Part shown: positions 25,401-33,720 of the stretch, one piece after another
Numbering within the stretch: position 1 is the stretch's first letter
How the letters are laid out: each line of letters starts with the position of its first letter
Translations under genes and position numbers: made by a program
Notes under the pieces: generated by a model
What the model was told of the DNA's origin: nothing
Databases searched by the model: none
Seen by the model: only the letters and a program-made list of their open reading frames with translations
NCBI RefSeq assembly: GCF_025152575.1
Contig: NZ_CP102293.1
Location: 1-64,000, forward strand
DNA length: 64,000 nt
Direction of reading: 5' to 3'
DNA from: Subdoligranulum variabile
Lineage (GTDB): Bacteria > Bacillota > Clostridia > Oscillospirales > Ruminococcaceae

Positions 25401-27461
25401 TTAATCTTTGGGATCCGATACTACGTCGGCCAGCGTACTGTATTCGGTAAACATCCGAGGTAATGGCCGCTCCGCAGTGAACGATACTTCCTTGCGAAGC
25501 CGGATATCCCTGCTGGACGCTCCGACTTCGATCTCATAACAACCGGTGGGGGTATAAAAATCATGGAGCAGCGGCTCATAATATGCCAAATCACGGGCAT
25601 TCAGTTCGAAGGTAATCTCCCGCCGCTCACCCGGCTGCAGTGCCACCTTGGCAAAAGACTTCAACTCCCGTACAGGTCTGCGCCGCATCCCGGCAGGCGG
25701 CGCCACATACAACTGTACGACTTCCTTTCCCGGAAGCTTCCCTGTATTGATCACGGTCAGCTGTACCCGCAGCGTTTCCCCTTCCCCCATCCGGGAGCGA
25801 TCCACCGTCATATTGCTGTAGGCAAAACTGGTATAGGACAGGCCATACCCGAATGGGAACAAAACATCCATTTCTTTGGCGTCATAATAGCGGTATCCCA
25901 CAAAAACGCCTTCACGATATTCTGTAATGCCATTTTCGCCGGGGAAGTTGAACCAGGACGGGGTGTGGGCAAGTTTCTGCGGGAAGGTCTCGGGCAGCTT
26001 TCCGCTGGGATTTGCCTTGCCATACAAAAGATCCATGGTGGCTGCACCCACACCGTCACCGGGGAGATACATTTCCAACACAGCGGCCACCTTGTCCAGC
26101 CAGGGCATAGTGATCGGAGCGCCGTTATACAGCACGACAATGGTATTGGGCTGCACATCAGAAACTGCTTCTATCAGTTCATTCTGGTTGGCCGGCATTT
26201 CCAATGTCGTACGGTCTACGCCTTCGCTTTCATACCGTTCCGGCAGTCCGGCCAGAATCACCGCTGCATCAGCCTTGCGGGCCGCAGCCACCGCTTCCTC
26301 CAGCAGTGTACGGTCCGACGTATCAGATCCCTGATCATAACCGCGCGTCCAGCTCATACCCTTCGGCATGCAATCCACCGCACGGCTGATATATGCACTG
26401 TTTACATGACTGCTTCCGCCACCCTGATACCGTGGTGCAGCGGCAAAGTCTCCGATGAGCGCCACGGAACTTTCCTCCGTCAGAGGCAGCACCGAGTCCT
26501 TGTTTTTCAGCAGTACCGCGCATTCTTCAGCGATGTGACGGGCAAAGTCATGGTCGGCAGCGCGATCAAAAACAGCATCCGGATGGTGGTTTTCTATGCC
26601 TGTCTGTACCAGTTTCAGCACATTGTACACCGCACGGTCCACCTCTGCCTCCGTCAAAGTTCCGGCGGCCACCGCATCCAATACCTGTTGAATTCCTCTC
26701 CGGCTGCCTCCCGGCATTTCCAGATCCAACCCGGCTCTTACTCCCACTGCGCGATTTTTTACAGCTCCCCAATCGGTTACCACCATACCCTGGTATCCCC
26801 AGGCCGAGCGCAGAATATCGGTAAGCAGCGTTCCGTTTTCACTGCAGAATGTTCCGTTCACCTTGTTATAGGCACACATAACCGCCTGAGGTCTGGCCTC
26901 CTTGACGACGGCTTCAAAGGGTGCCAGATAAATTTCGTGCAGGGTGCGTTCGTCTACCACACTGTCACCCACCATGCGGTCAGTTTCCTGATTGTTGGCG
27001 GCAAAATGTTTGATGCAGCTTCCCGTACCGGTGCTCTGGACGCCTTCCACCATGGCGGCCCCCATCTGTCCGGCCAGGACGGGATCTTCACTGTAATATT
27101 CAAAATTTCGTCCGCACAGAGGGCTTCGCTTGATATTCAGCCCCGGCCCCAACAGCAATGCGACCCCTTCAGCCTGGCATTCGTTTCCCACTACACATCC
27201 CAGCTTTTGTGCCAGAGCTGTATCAAAGCTTGCGGCCACCGCAGCCGACGAGGGGAAGCACACAGCAGGCGTACTTCCATATATGCCCAGGTGATCACTT
27301 TCTTTTTCCTGTTTTCGTAAACCACTGGGCCCATCACTCATCATAATGGCCGGAATTTCCAAGCGCTCTATGGCGCGGGTGTGCCAAAAATCTCCACCAG
27401 TCAAAAGTTCTGCCTTTTCTTCCAGCGTGAGTTGCTGTATCAATTCATTCAAGTTCACCAT
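25401..27461 (-). CDS. GH3 beta-glucosidase-type enzyme, C-terminus replaced by IS110 sequence
   Basis: 686 residues of a glycoside hydrolase family 3 enzyme: an (alpha/beta)8 domain with LLGPGLNIKRSPLCGRNFEYYSEDP near 104-128, KHFAANNQETDR near 155, and VVTDWGAV near 235 with the nucleophile Asp. An alpha/beta sandwich follows, then a fibronectin-III-like domain (PVRELKSFAKVALQPGE). The last codons (KD and stop) come from IS110; the native helical tail is at 23685-23858. The catalytic domains are intact, so activity may survive. ATG at 27461 has GGGAGG upstream. It is the last gene of the glycoside operon and has no signal peptide. Confidence 0.92.
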   Translation of the reverse strand: MVNLNELIQQLTLEEKAELLTGGDFWHTRAIERLEIPAIMMSDGPSGLRKQEKESDHLGIYGSTPAVCFPSSAAVAASFDTALAQKLGCVVGNECQAEGVALLLGPGLNIKRSPLCGRNFEYYSEDPVLAGQMGAAMVEGVQSTGTGSCIKHFAANNQETDRMVGDSVVDERTLHEIYLAPFEAVVKEARPQAVMCAYNKVNGTFCSENGTLLTDILRSAWGYQGMVVTDWGAVKNRAVGVRAGLDLEMPGGSRRGIQQVLDAVAAGTLTEAEVDRAVYNVLKLVQTGIENHHPDAVFDRAADHDFARHIAEECAVLLKNKDSVLPLTEESSVALIGDFAAAPRYQGGGSSHVNSAYISRAVDCMPKGMSWTRGYDQGSDTSDRTLLEEAVAAARKADAAVILAGLPERYESEGVDRTTLEMPANQNELIEAVSDVQPNTIVVLYNGAPITMPWLDKVAAVLEMYLPGDGVGAATMDLLYGKANPSGKLPETFPQKLAHTPSWFNFPGENGITEYREGVFVGYRYYDAKEMDVLFPFGYGLSYTSFAYSNMTVDRSRMGEGETLRVQLTVINTGKLPGKEVVQLYVAPPAGMRRRPVRELKSFAKVALQPGERREITFELNARDLAYYEPLLHDFYTPTGCYEIEVGASSRDIRLRKEVSFTAERPLPRMFTEYSTLADVVSDPKD

Positions 27462-27921
27462 GGTATTCCTCCCGTTCAAAAGCAACGCAGGATATTTCTT
27501 ACGTATTGCCGTAATTTTGGTTAATGACAGCATAGCATATTTGCCAATCAGTGAGGAGTCAAAAATTCAGCTTAAAGGACTATAATTCCATAAGTTTATG
27601 AAAAGCAGAAAGTTTATGCCGTTATTCGTCACCCTTGCGCGGATTTCACTGTTTCTATACTGCCTCTCTTGATTTCCAAAGCGGTTGCCTGCGCCTATGC
27701 GGCTCCCAATACTTTAAACCATACATATAACCAAACACATACAAAAAACACCCGATCCCGGTATTACCGAAAATCGGGCGGTGAATCACGGGCACATCTG
27801 TCCCTTTAACGTTTGCCTGCTAATATCCGTCAATCAGTAAGAGAATTTTTCACTCTGTACTTGAATCAGTCTGCATACAATGCAGCAGCTTTATCAAGGC
27901 ATTTCTGCCAGAAGTCCCGTG
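27462..27921. other. Intergenic region upstream of GH3
   Basis: No gene is supported. It holds the terminator of the SDR gene (27743-27784), and a minus-strand promoter for GH3 is expected between 27480 and 27720. Confidence 0.5.
27743..27784 (-). terminator. Terminator of the SDR gene
   Basis: On the minus strand CACCGCCCGAT pairs with ATCGGGTG around an inner GGTAATACC stem and is followed by TTTTTT, about 140 bp after the SDR stop. Confidence 0.75.
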
Positions 27922-28746
27922 TCAATTCTCTGCTGTGCCCGCGTAAAGTCCGGGATTTTTCCAGGTGGTCACATTCTGATGTCCCGCGCTCAGCGCTCCG
28001 TCCACCGGAATGACCGCACCGGTGATATACCGGGCCATATCGCTTGCCAGGAACAAAGCCAACCAGGCGCACTCCATAGGATCTCCCATTCTGCCTGCCG
28101 GGCAGTCTTTTGCAAACATGGCCATCGCAGCTTCGGGAATATCGCCGAAGATGCTGATCTTTGTGTATCCGGGGCAGATTGCATTCACCGTGATTCCATA
28201 GGCGGCGTAATCCAGAGCCGCGGCACGGGTCATACCGACTACACCGAATTTCGTTGCGGTATACAATGCCTGTCCCCGCTGCGGAACAATGCCAGCCACC
28301 GACGCAACGTTGATCAGGAAACCGCCTTTGGATTTGCTGCGGAAGATTGCCTCCGCTGCGTACTTCATGCCGGCAAATACGCCTTCGCTGTTGAGCGCAA
28401 AAATCCGCTCATACTCTTCCATCTCATATTCATGCAAAGGATTGCCACCCATGCCGATTCCGGCATTGGATACGAAACCGTCCAGCCGACCATAGGTTTC
28501 CACCGCTTTCTCTACCAGAGCCTTGATCTGTGCGGGATCGCTGCAATCCGTACGGACAAAGACGGCATCGCCGCCTTGCGCAACGATCTCACCTGCCACC
28601 TTCTGGCCCTGTTCCTCACTGCGTGCGGCCAGCACAACCTTCATACCGTTGGCGGCAAAAGCGCGTGCAATTGCTTCCCCAATGCCTCTGCTTGCGCCGG
28701 TCACAACGGCAACTTTGCCCTGTACGCTTTCAAAAGTAGCTTTCAT
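27922..28746 (-). CDS. SDR family NAD(P)-dependent oxidoreductase
   Basis: 274 residues of a classical short-chain dehydrogenase. The cofactor motif TGASRGIG is near 17-24, the structural NAG is in VSNAGIG near 93, the catalytic Ser is in NVASVAG near 140, and Tyr and Lys are in YTATKFG near 154-160 (YxxxK). ATG at 28746 is chosen as the family-typical start. It lies 45 bp after the TIM-barrel epimerase-like gene in the glycoside operon, so the substrate is probably a sugar, sugar alcohol or glycoside hydroxyl; unproven. Confidence 0.9.
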   Translation of the reverse strand: MKATFESVQGKVAVVTGASRGIGEAIARAFAANGMKVVLAARSEEQGQKVAGEIVAQGGDAVFVRTDCSDPAQIKALVEKAVETYGRLDGFVSNAGIGMGGNPLHEYEMEEYERIFALNSEGVFAGMKYAAEAIFRSKSKGGFLINVASVAGIVPQRGQALYTATKFGVVGMTRAAALDYAAYGITVNAICPGYTKISIFGDIPEAAMAMFAKDCPAGRMGDPMECAWLALFLASDMARYITGAVIPVDGALSAGHQNVTTWKNPGLYAGTAEN

Positions 28747-28791
28747 TGGTATTTCTCTCTTCGCTCGTTTCACTCTGCCTTTTCTTCGATT

Positions 28792-29643
28792 TTATTCCGG
28801 AATCCGGTTCAGAAATTGCGCGCTGACCTGCGCGCTTTTCACCGGGCTACCGTCGATCCAGTTGCGGTGGCTCTCCAGAATCACCGCGTCCACGTTGGCC
28901 TGCAGGGCCTGTTCCAGCAGGCTGTCCAGGTCCATGTTGCCGGTGCCCAGTTCCATGCTGTCGGTTTTCAGGATGGGGGTCACGGCAGGGCCCTGCACTC
29001 GACTGCCCCGGTCGTTGATGTGCCACAGCTTCATGCGATGGCCCAGCCGCTGCATCCAGGCCAGGGCGTTGGCACCACCCTCGGTAAACCAGTAGCTGTC
29101 GAACTCAAAGTTCACAAACCGGGGATCGGTCTCCTCCAGCAAAATGTCATAGGCACGTTTTTGATCATTTACCCGGCGCAGCTCACAGTTATGGTTGTGG
29201 TAGAGCAGTTCCACACCCTCTTGCAGGAGGGCCTCCCCGGCTTTGTTCAGCCGGGCGGCCAGGTTGCGCACGGTGGCTTCGTCCCCGTAGTCAAACCGAT
29301 ACATACCGGTGATGACCACATACTTGGTCCCGAAGCTCTGGGCCTCCCGGGCAACCTCTTTCGGGTCCCGTTCCAGGCTGCCCAGGTCGGTGTGCAGGCT
29401 GACCACTTCTAGCCCTGCCTCCTGCACCAGCTTGTGCCAGTCCAGGTTGCCGCCCTTGCCCACCGGCATGCCGGCGGCCTTGGTCAGCATCTTGACCATG
29501 AACCCGATGGGATGGATCATGAACCCACACAGCTCGATGCCGTCGTACCCGGCAGCCTTGAGGGCGGCCAAGGTTTGCCGGGCCTGGGGTTCGCTGTTCA
29601 ATACCGTTCCCAGCATAAATTGCTGGACTGCCTTTTTGGGCAT
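28792..29643 (-). CDS. Sugar phosphate isomerase/epimerase-like TIM-barrel protein
   Basis: 283 residues with the xylose-isomerase-like TIM-barrel pattern: AAGYDGIELCG near 31-40, VVSLHTDL near 80, LLYHNHNCEL near 147-155, FEFDSYW near 179-185, KLWHINDRG near 205-212 and VILESHRN near 254-261. E, D182, H208 and E257 can form the usual divalent metal site. It starts four bases after the GH43 stop, so translation is probably coupled. Members act as epimerases, isomerases or, in some gut bacteria, in cleavage of oxidised glycosides. Confidence 0.85.
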   Translation of the reverse strand: MPKKAVQQFMLGTVLNSEPQARQTLAALKAAGYDGIELCGFMIHPIGFMVKMLTKAAGMPVGKGGNLDWHKLVQEAGLEVVSLHTDLGSLERDPKEVAREAQSFGTKYVVITGMYRFDYGDEATVRNLAARLNKAGEALLQEGVELLYHNHNCELRRVNDQKRAYDILLEETDPRFVNFEFDSYWFTEGGANALAWMQRLGHRMKLWHINDRGSRVQGPAVTPILKTDSMELGTGNMDLDSLLEQALQANVDAVILESHRNWIDGSPVKSAQVSAQFLNRIPE

Positions 29644-29646
29644 GAC

Positions 29647-31461
29647 TCACCCCTCCATTCTGATGATTTCGCCGGTGGTGATGCCGTTTTCGTTGAAGCT
29701 GTCCACACAGACGTAATATGTCTGCCCCGCCACGAGGGTGGACAGGTTGACCTCGTCGGCACCGTAAACCAGCCAGCTGTAGTAGAGTTTGTCGGGAGCA
29801 ATGCCGTAGCGCACATTGCAGCCCTGCGCATCTTCCAGATGCTGCCAGTGCACCTTGCCGTCCAGCGGGCTGACCCGCACGGCGGAGGCCCGGGCCCGGG
29901 CGGGTTTGTCCCCATCCCCGTTGCCGAACACCCGCAGCCCGCTGATGCGCAGGGTTTGACCGTAGGGCAGCTCGCCGCCCGTCACCCGCACATACCGGGC
30001 ACGGATGCCTTCAGGGTATTCATAATATCCGTTGGAACATTCCCGGGCCACCGTTTCCCGGGCGGTCCAGGTGGCCCCATCCAGGCTGGTTTCCACCGTA
30101 TAACGAGAAATCTGCGGTTGCAGTTCAATGTGCCGGGTCTTGCGGGCATCCCCGTAACTGTCGGCGGGAAAGTCCACCACCACACCTTCATCGGCCAGAT
30201 TCACCTGGATAGCCCGCACATCCTGCTCCTTTTCCAGGTCCACGCAGAGCCACTGACCGGGGGCCGCGCTGCCGGCGCTCCACCAGTCCCTGCAGGTCTC
30301 GTTCACTGCCAGGACCGGATCGCTGCCCGCCGCCGTGGAGGAGGCAGTGGCCGGCTTTCTGTAGCTCAGCAGCATCCATTCCGGCTGCCAGCAGGCGGCG
30401 TCAATGGGGCCATCCGGCATGCGGTGGGGATAATCAGCAAAATTCTGGTTGCAGAAGAGCACCCCATCCCGGTCAAAGCCCGCCGGGAAGAGTCCCACCC
30501 TGCGCTCGAAGTCGTGGTTGACCGAGATGCGCATGGTGGCGGCATGCCAGTAGTTGCCGTACCGGTCGGCGATGGTGCTGCCGTGGCCCGCACCGGTCAT
30601 GAAACCGCCTGGCACCGCCGAGAAGGGGTTGGAAGCCTGCAGGGTGAAGGGCCCCAGGGGCGAATCCGAGGTATAGACACCGTCGGCGTAGGTGTTGTAC
30701 TGGGTGCCGGGGCAAGCGTACTGCAGGTAGTAGGTACCGTTATGCTTGGTCATGTAGGCCCCCTCAATGTAGGGCTTGCCCACCGCAAAGAACATAGCGG
30801 CCAGATCGTCGGTGCTCATGCCGGGGATGTGCTGCATCTCCGGCGGAAATTCCAGCTTGCCGGTGGCAGGGTTGTAGTGTTTTTTCAGTGCCTGATACAC
30901 CACGCTGGCTTCCCGGTTGACCACCCCATTGTCCCCGGGGCGCTCGTAGCCCAAGGTTTCTTCCTGCCCGAAGATCAGTTCCTTCTTTTCGCCGATGGGC
31001 ATCATCGTTTCGGGGTCCATCTCTACGCCCCAGATGGGAGTGGTGTTGGAGCAGCCCCAGTAGAGATACACCCGGCCATCGTCATCCTGGAACAGGTCGG
31101 GGTCCCAGAAGGCAAAGGGAGCGCTGACTTCTTCAAAGGGCTCGTGCAGCGGGTCCTTGGAGCGCAGAATCGGGCAGTTCTGTCCCTTGCGGCTGGCGCA
31201 GAAATACAGGTACTCCCCCACCTGCCGCACATCGGGGGCATAGTCGTAGATCAGCAGGTCCGGGTCAGCGTGGAACTCCCAGTGCAGAAGATCGTCGGAG
31301 TACCAGAACCCCGCCGACATGGATACAAAGAGGTAGTATTTTCCCTTGAAGAACACCAGCGTAGGGTCGGCGCCCTCCCGGAAGCCCGCGACACGGGGAC
31401 CTTCCTTCATATGCTGGTAGCGGTAGCCCAGATCCAGGGGGTTGCAGTAGGTCTGTTTCAT
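29647..31461 (-). CDS. GH43 family glycosidase with CBM32-like and Fn3-like domains
   Basis: 604 residues. The five-bladed propeller (about 1-330) has the GH43 acidic residues: Asp in REGADPTLVF near 30, Asp in FWDPDLFQDDDGR near 120, and Glu in PYIEGAYM near 225. A discoidin/F5-8C-type carbohydrate-binding domain follows (about 345-510), then a fibronectin-III-like end. Likely an arabinofuranosidase or xylosidase, or galactosidase. There is no signal peptide. ATG at 31461 has AAGGAG formed by the end of the GH2 gene, five bases upstream, so the two are coupled. Confidence 0.88.
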   Translation of the reverse strand: MKQTYCNPLDLGYRYQHMKEGPRVAGFREGADPTLVFFKGKYYLFVSMSAGFWYSDDLLHWEFHADPDLLIYDYAPDVRQVGEYLYFCASRKGQNCPILRSKDPLHEPFEEVSAPFAFWDPDLFQDDDGRVYLYWGCSNTTPIWGVEMDPETMMPIGEKKELIFGQEETLGYERPGDNGVVNREASVVYQALKKHYNPATGKLEFPPEMQHIPGMSTDDLAAMFFAVGKPYIEGAYMTKHNGTYYLQYACPGTQYNTYADGVYTSDSPLGPFTLQASNPFSAVPGGFMTGAGHGSTIADRYGNYWHAATMRISVNHDFERRVGLFPAGFDRDGVLFCNQNFADYPHRMPDGPIDAACWQPEWMLLSYRKPATASSTAAGSDPVLAVNETCRDWWSAGSAAPGQWLCVDLEKEQDVRAIQVNLADEGVVVDFPADSYGDARKTRHIELQPQISRYTVETSLDGATWTARETVARECSNGYYEYPEGIRARYVRVTGGELPYGQTLRISGLRVFGNGDGDKPARARASAVRVSPLDGKVHWQHLEDAQGCNVRYGIAPDKLYYSWLVYGADEVNLSTLVAGQTYYVCVDSFNENGITTGEIIRMEG

Positions 31462-31466
31462 AGTAT

Positions 31467-33650
31467 TCACTCCTTGGCAATGCCCTGCAGTACCCGGTTG
31501 AGCTGCTTGATATCCTCGATGCTGGCACCCGCCTGCCTGAGCATGCTCTCGATGGTCATACGCTTCATGGCCCGCTGCATCATGGCCACCAGGGCCGGGT
31601 TGTCCTTGACGGCGGCGGCCACATCGCCCCGGGAGGCGGCGGCCTTGTCGCTGATCTGCTTGAGGATGGGCCCCACCTTGGCATCGGCCATAGCGGCCGC
31701 CATGTTGTCCTTGACGCTCCAGCAGCTTTCGTCCAGTTCCCCGTCGAACCAGTTGGTCACTTCCCGCCGGTTGGCCATGGCATAGGCGGGATTGGGGGTG
31801 TCCACCTTGTTCACCAGAATCACGCTGGAATAGCCGCCGGCCCGGGCCTCGATGGAGTGCTTGCCGGTGATGGGCACCTGGAAGGTGAACACCTTGTCCC
31901 CCTGCTTGGTCTCCTGCAGGTGGCCATCCACATACAGGGACACTTCCGGCAGGTTGGAGTAGACCTTGACTTCGGTGACATCCTCGGCCCGGTCCACATA
32001 CCGGCTGCCGCAGGTGTGCACGAAGGGCTCCTTGCTCCAGTAGGCCTTATAAAGATAGAAGGCGTCCTTCTTGATTTTGCGGTCAAAGGTGACAAGCCCT
32101 TTCTGGTTTTCGCCGTTCTTGCCGCCCTCGTCCCGGCCGTCGGCGGCAAAGTCGAACATGTTCCAGACGTGGGTGGCCCACAGCCAGGGGCGGTCGGTGA
32201 TCAACTTGGCCATGTGCTCATGGAAGACACACTGGTAGGTCTCGGTGTAGTCTCCCTTTTCGGGGTGAGAGGTCTGGTAGGCCGGGTTGGCGTCAGCACC
32301 GTACTCGCTGAAGCCGATGCAGCGGTCGGGATACTTGGCATGGTAGTTGTCAAAGAATTCGTCATTCTGGTCCAGATCCCCCAGATACCAGCCGAAATAG
32401 AGGTTGTAGCTGTTTACGTCGGGAATTTCCAGGATGGGGCTGGTGATCTCCAGCATGAATACGTTGGCCATGGTGGTGGGCCGGGTGGGGTCCAGCTTGT
32501 GGGCCAGATCGTTGAGGGCGCGGTGGTTTTCCAGCAGCTCCTCGTTCACCGCGCTGGCAGCAGTGATCTCGTTGGAAAGGCCCCACACCGCAATGCAGGG
32601 ATGGTTGTAGTTCTGGACGATGAGTTCCTCCATCTGGCTCAGGGTGTTGGCCCGGCCGTTGTGCATGTGCATGGTGATGTAGGGAATCTCGGCCCAGATC
32701 ACCAGGCCTTTCTCATCGCAGAGGTCATAGAAGGCCTGAGCATGCTGGTAGTGGGCCAACCGGATGGTATTGGCCCCCATCTCGAGAATCAGGGCCAGGT
32801 CCTCCTCCATCATCTCCTTGGTGATGGCAGTGCCCACCCCCTTGCGGTCCTGGTGGCGGGAAACACCCCGCAGCGGATAGGACCGCCCGTTGAGGAGAAA
32901 GCCTTTCTGCGGGTCGATCTCGAATTTGCGGCAGCCGAACCGGACAGACCGGCTTTCGCCGTTGTCCAGGGCGGCGGTGAGGGTGTAAAGGTGAGGGTCC
33001 TCCAGACCGTCCCACAGATGGGCGTTTTCCATCGTGAAAATAGCCTTGGCGGTGCCATTCTCCACCGGAGCGCTCATTTCCTGGCCGTCCAGGGCAAAGC
33101 GCACCCTGTCGGCGTCCACCACAAGAGCCTCCACCGTCACCTCGCAGCGGCGGGTTGCCAGGTCGGTGACCACCGGGGTCACCTTCACCGGCACCGCGCC
33201 GTTTTCCTCCATAGCAAAGTGGGCGGCGGGTAAAATGTGCAGCGTCACCTCCCGGTAGATGCCGCCGTAGAAGGTGAAGTCCGCCTTCTGGGGGTAGACG
33301 GTGTCGTTGTCGCTGTTGTCCACCTCGACGGTGAGGTTGTTTGTGTCCTGCAGCACATCGGTGATATCCACCCGGAAGGTGGAATACCCGCCCTTGTGCT
33401 CGGCCACCTTCTGCCCGTTCAGATTGACCACCGCTGTCATAGCCACGCCGTCAAACTGCAGCACCGCCCGGCCGCCTTCCGGCAGCCGGATAGCCGGCAG
33501 CTGAAGGGCGTAAGTACAGCTGCCACGGTAGTAATCGTTTCCGCCGTCTTGCCCATCCACCGCATTCCAGGTGTGGGGCAGGGTCACGGGTTCGCTGTGT
33601 TCCTCCTTGGTGAAGGTCCAGCCTGTATTCAATACGATCGTTTCACTCAT
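31467..33650 (-). CDS. GH2 family glycosidase (beta-galactosidase/beta-glucuronidase type)
   Basis: 727 residues. The N-terminal jelly roll covers about 1-170, an Ig-like domain about 180-270, and the TIM barrel about 275-540, with acid/base Glu in WGLSNEI near 372 and nucleophile Glu in GFSEYGAD near 455. Further C-terminal beta domains are followed by an 80-residue helical tail (VGPILKQISDKAAASRGD...MTIESMLRQAG). ATG at 33650 has AAGGAG. No signal peptide, so imported substrate is cleaved in the cytoplasm. First enzyme gene after the symporter, separated by a terminator. Confidence 0.9.
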   Translation of the reverse strand: MSETIVLNTGWTFTKEEHSEPVTLPHTWNAVDGQDGGNDYYRGSCTYALQLPAIRLPEGGRAVLQFDGVAMTAVVNLNGQKVAEHKGGYSTFRVDITDVLQDTNNLTVEVDNSDNDTVYPQKADFTFYGGIYREVTLHILPAAHFAMEENGAVPVKVTPVVTDLATRRCEVTVEALVVDADRVRFALDGQEMSAPVENGTAKAIFTMENAHLWDGLEDPHLYTLTAALDNGESRSVRFGCRKFEIDPQKGFLLNGRSYPLRGVSRHQDRKGVGTAITKEMMEEDLALILEMGANTIRLAHYQHAQAFYDLCDEKGLVIWAEIPYITMHMHNGRANTLSQMEELIVQNYNHPCIAVWGLSNEITAASAVNEELLENHRALNDLAHKLDPTRPTTMANVFMLEITSPILEIPDVNSYNLYFGWYLGDLDQNDEFFDNYHAKYPDRCIGFSEYGADANPAYQTSHPEKGDYTETYQCVFHEHMAKLITDRPWLWATHVWNMFDFAADGRDEGGKNGENQKGLVTFDRKIKKDAFYLYKAYWSKEPFVHTCGSRYVDRAEDVTEVKVYSNLPEVSLYVDGHLQETKQGDKVFTFQVPITGKHSIEARAGGYSSVILVNKVDTPNPAYAMANRREVTNWFDGELDESCWSVKDNMAAAMADAKVGPILKQISDKAAASRGDVAAAVKDNPALVAMMQRAMKRMTIESMLRQAGASIEDIKQLNRVLQGIAKE

Positions 33651-33680
33651 GGAAAACACTCCTTCTCTGGTCTTAGGGCA

Positions 33681-33712
33681 AAAACCGAAAGGGGCAAACC
33701 CTTTCGGTTTTT
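33681..33712. terminator. Terminator between GPH symporter and GH2
   Basis: AAAACCGAAAGGG pairs with CCCTTTCGGTTTT, flanked by A- and T-runs. It probably limits symporter readthrough into GH2. Confidence 0.7.
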
Positions 33713-33720
33713 GTGTGGGT

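Larger units (their letters stand above)
23859..25409 (+). mobile_element. IS110-family insertion sequence, copy 2 (complete)
   Basis: About 1.55 kb with a 248-bp structured leader, one transposase gene and a 120-bp right end. The ends are placed by restoring the interrupted GH3 frame: the left flank ends CAAACAC, the right flank starts GATCC, and a GG dinucleotide occurs at both junctions (23859-23860 and 25410-25411). There are no terminal inverted repeats and no target duplication beyond the possible GG core, as expected of the family. Confidence 0.85.
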
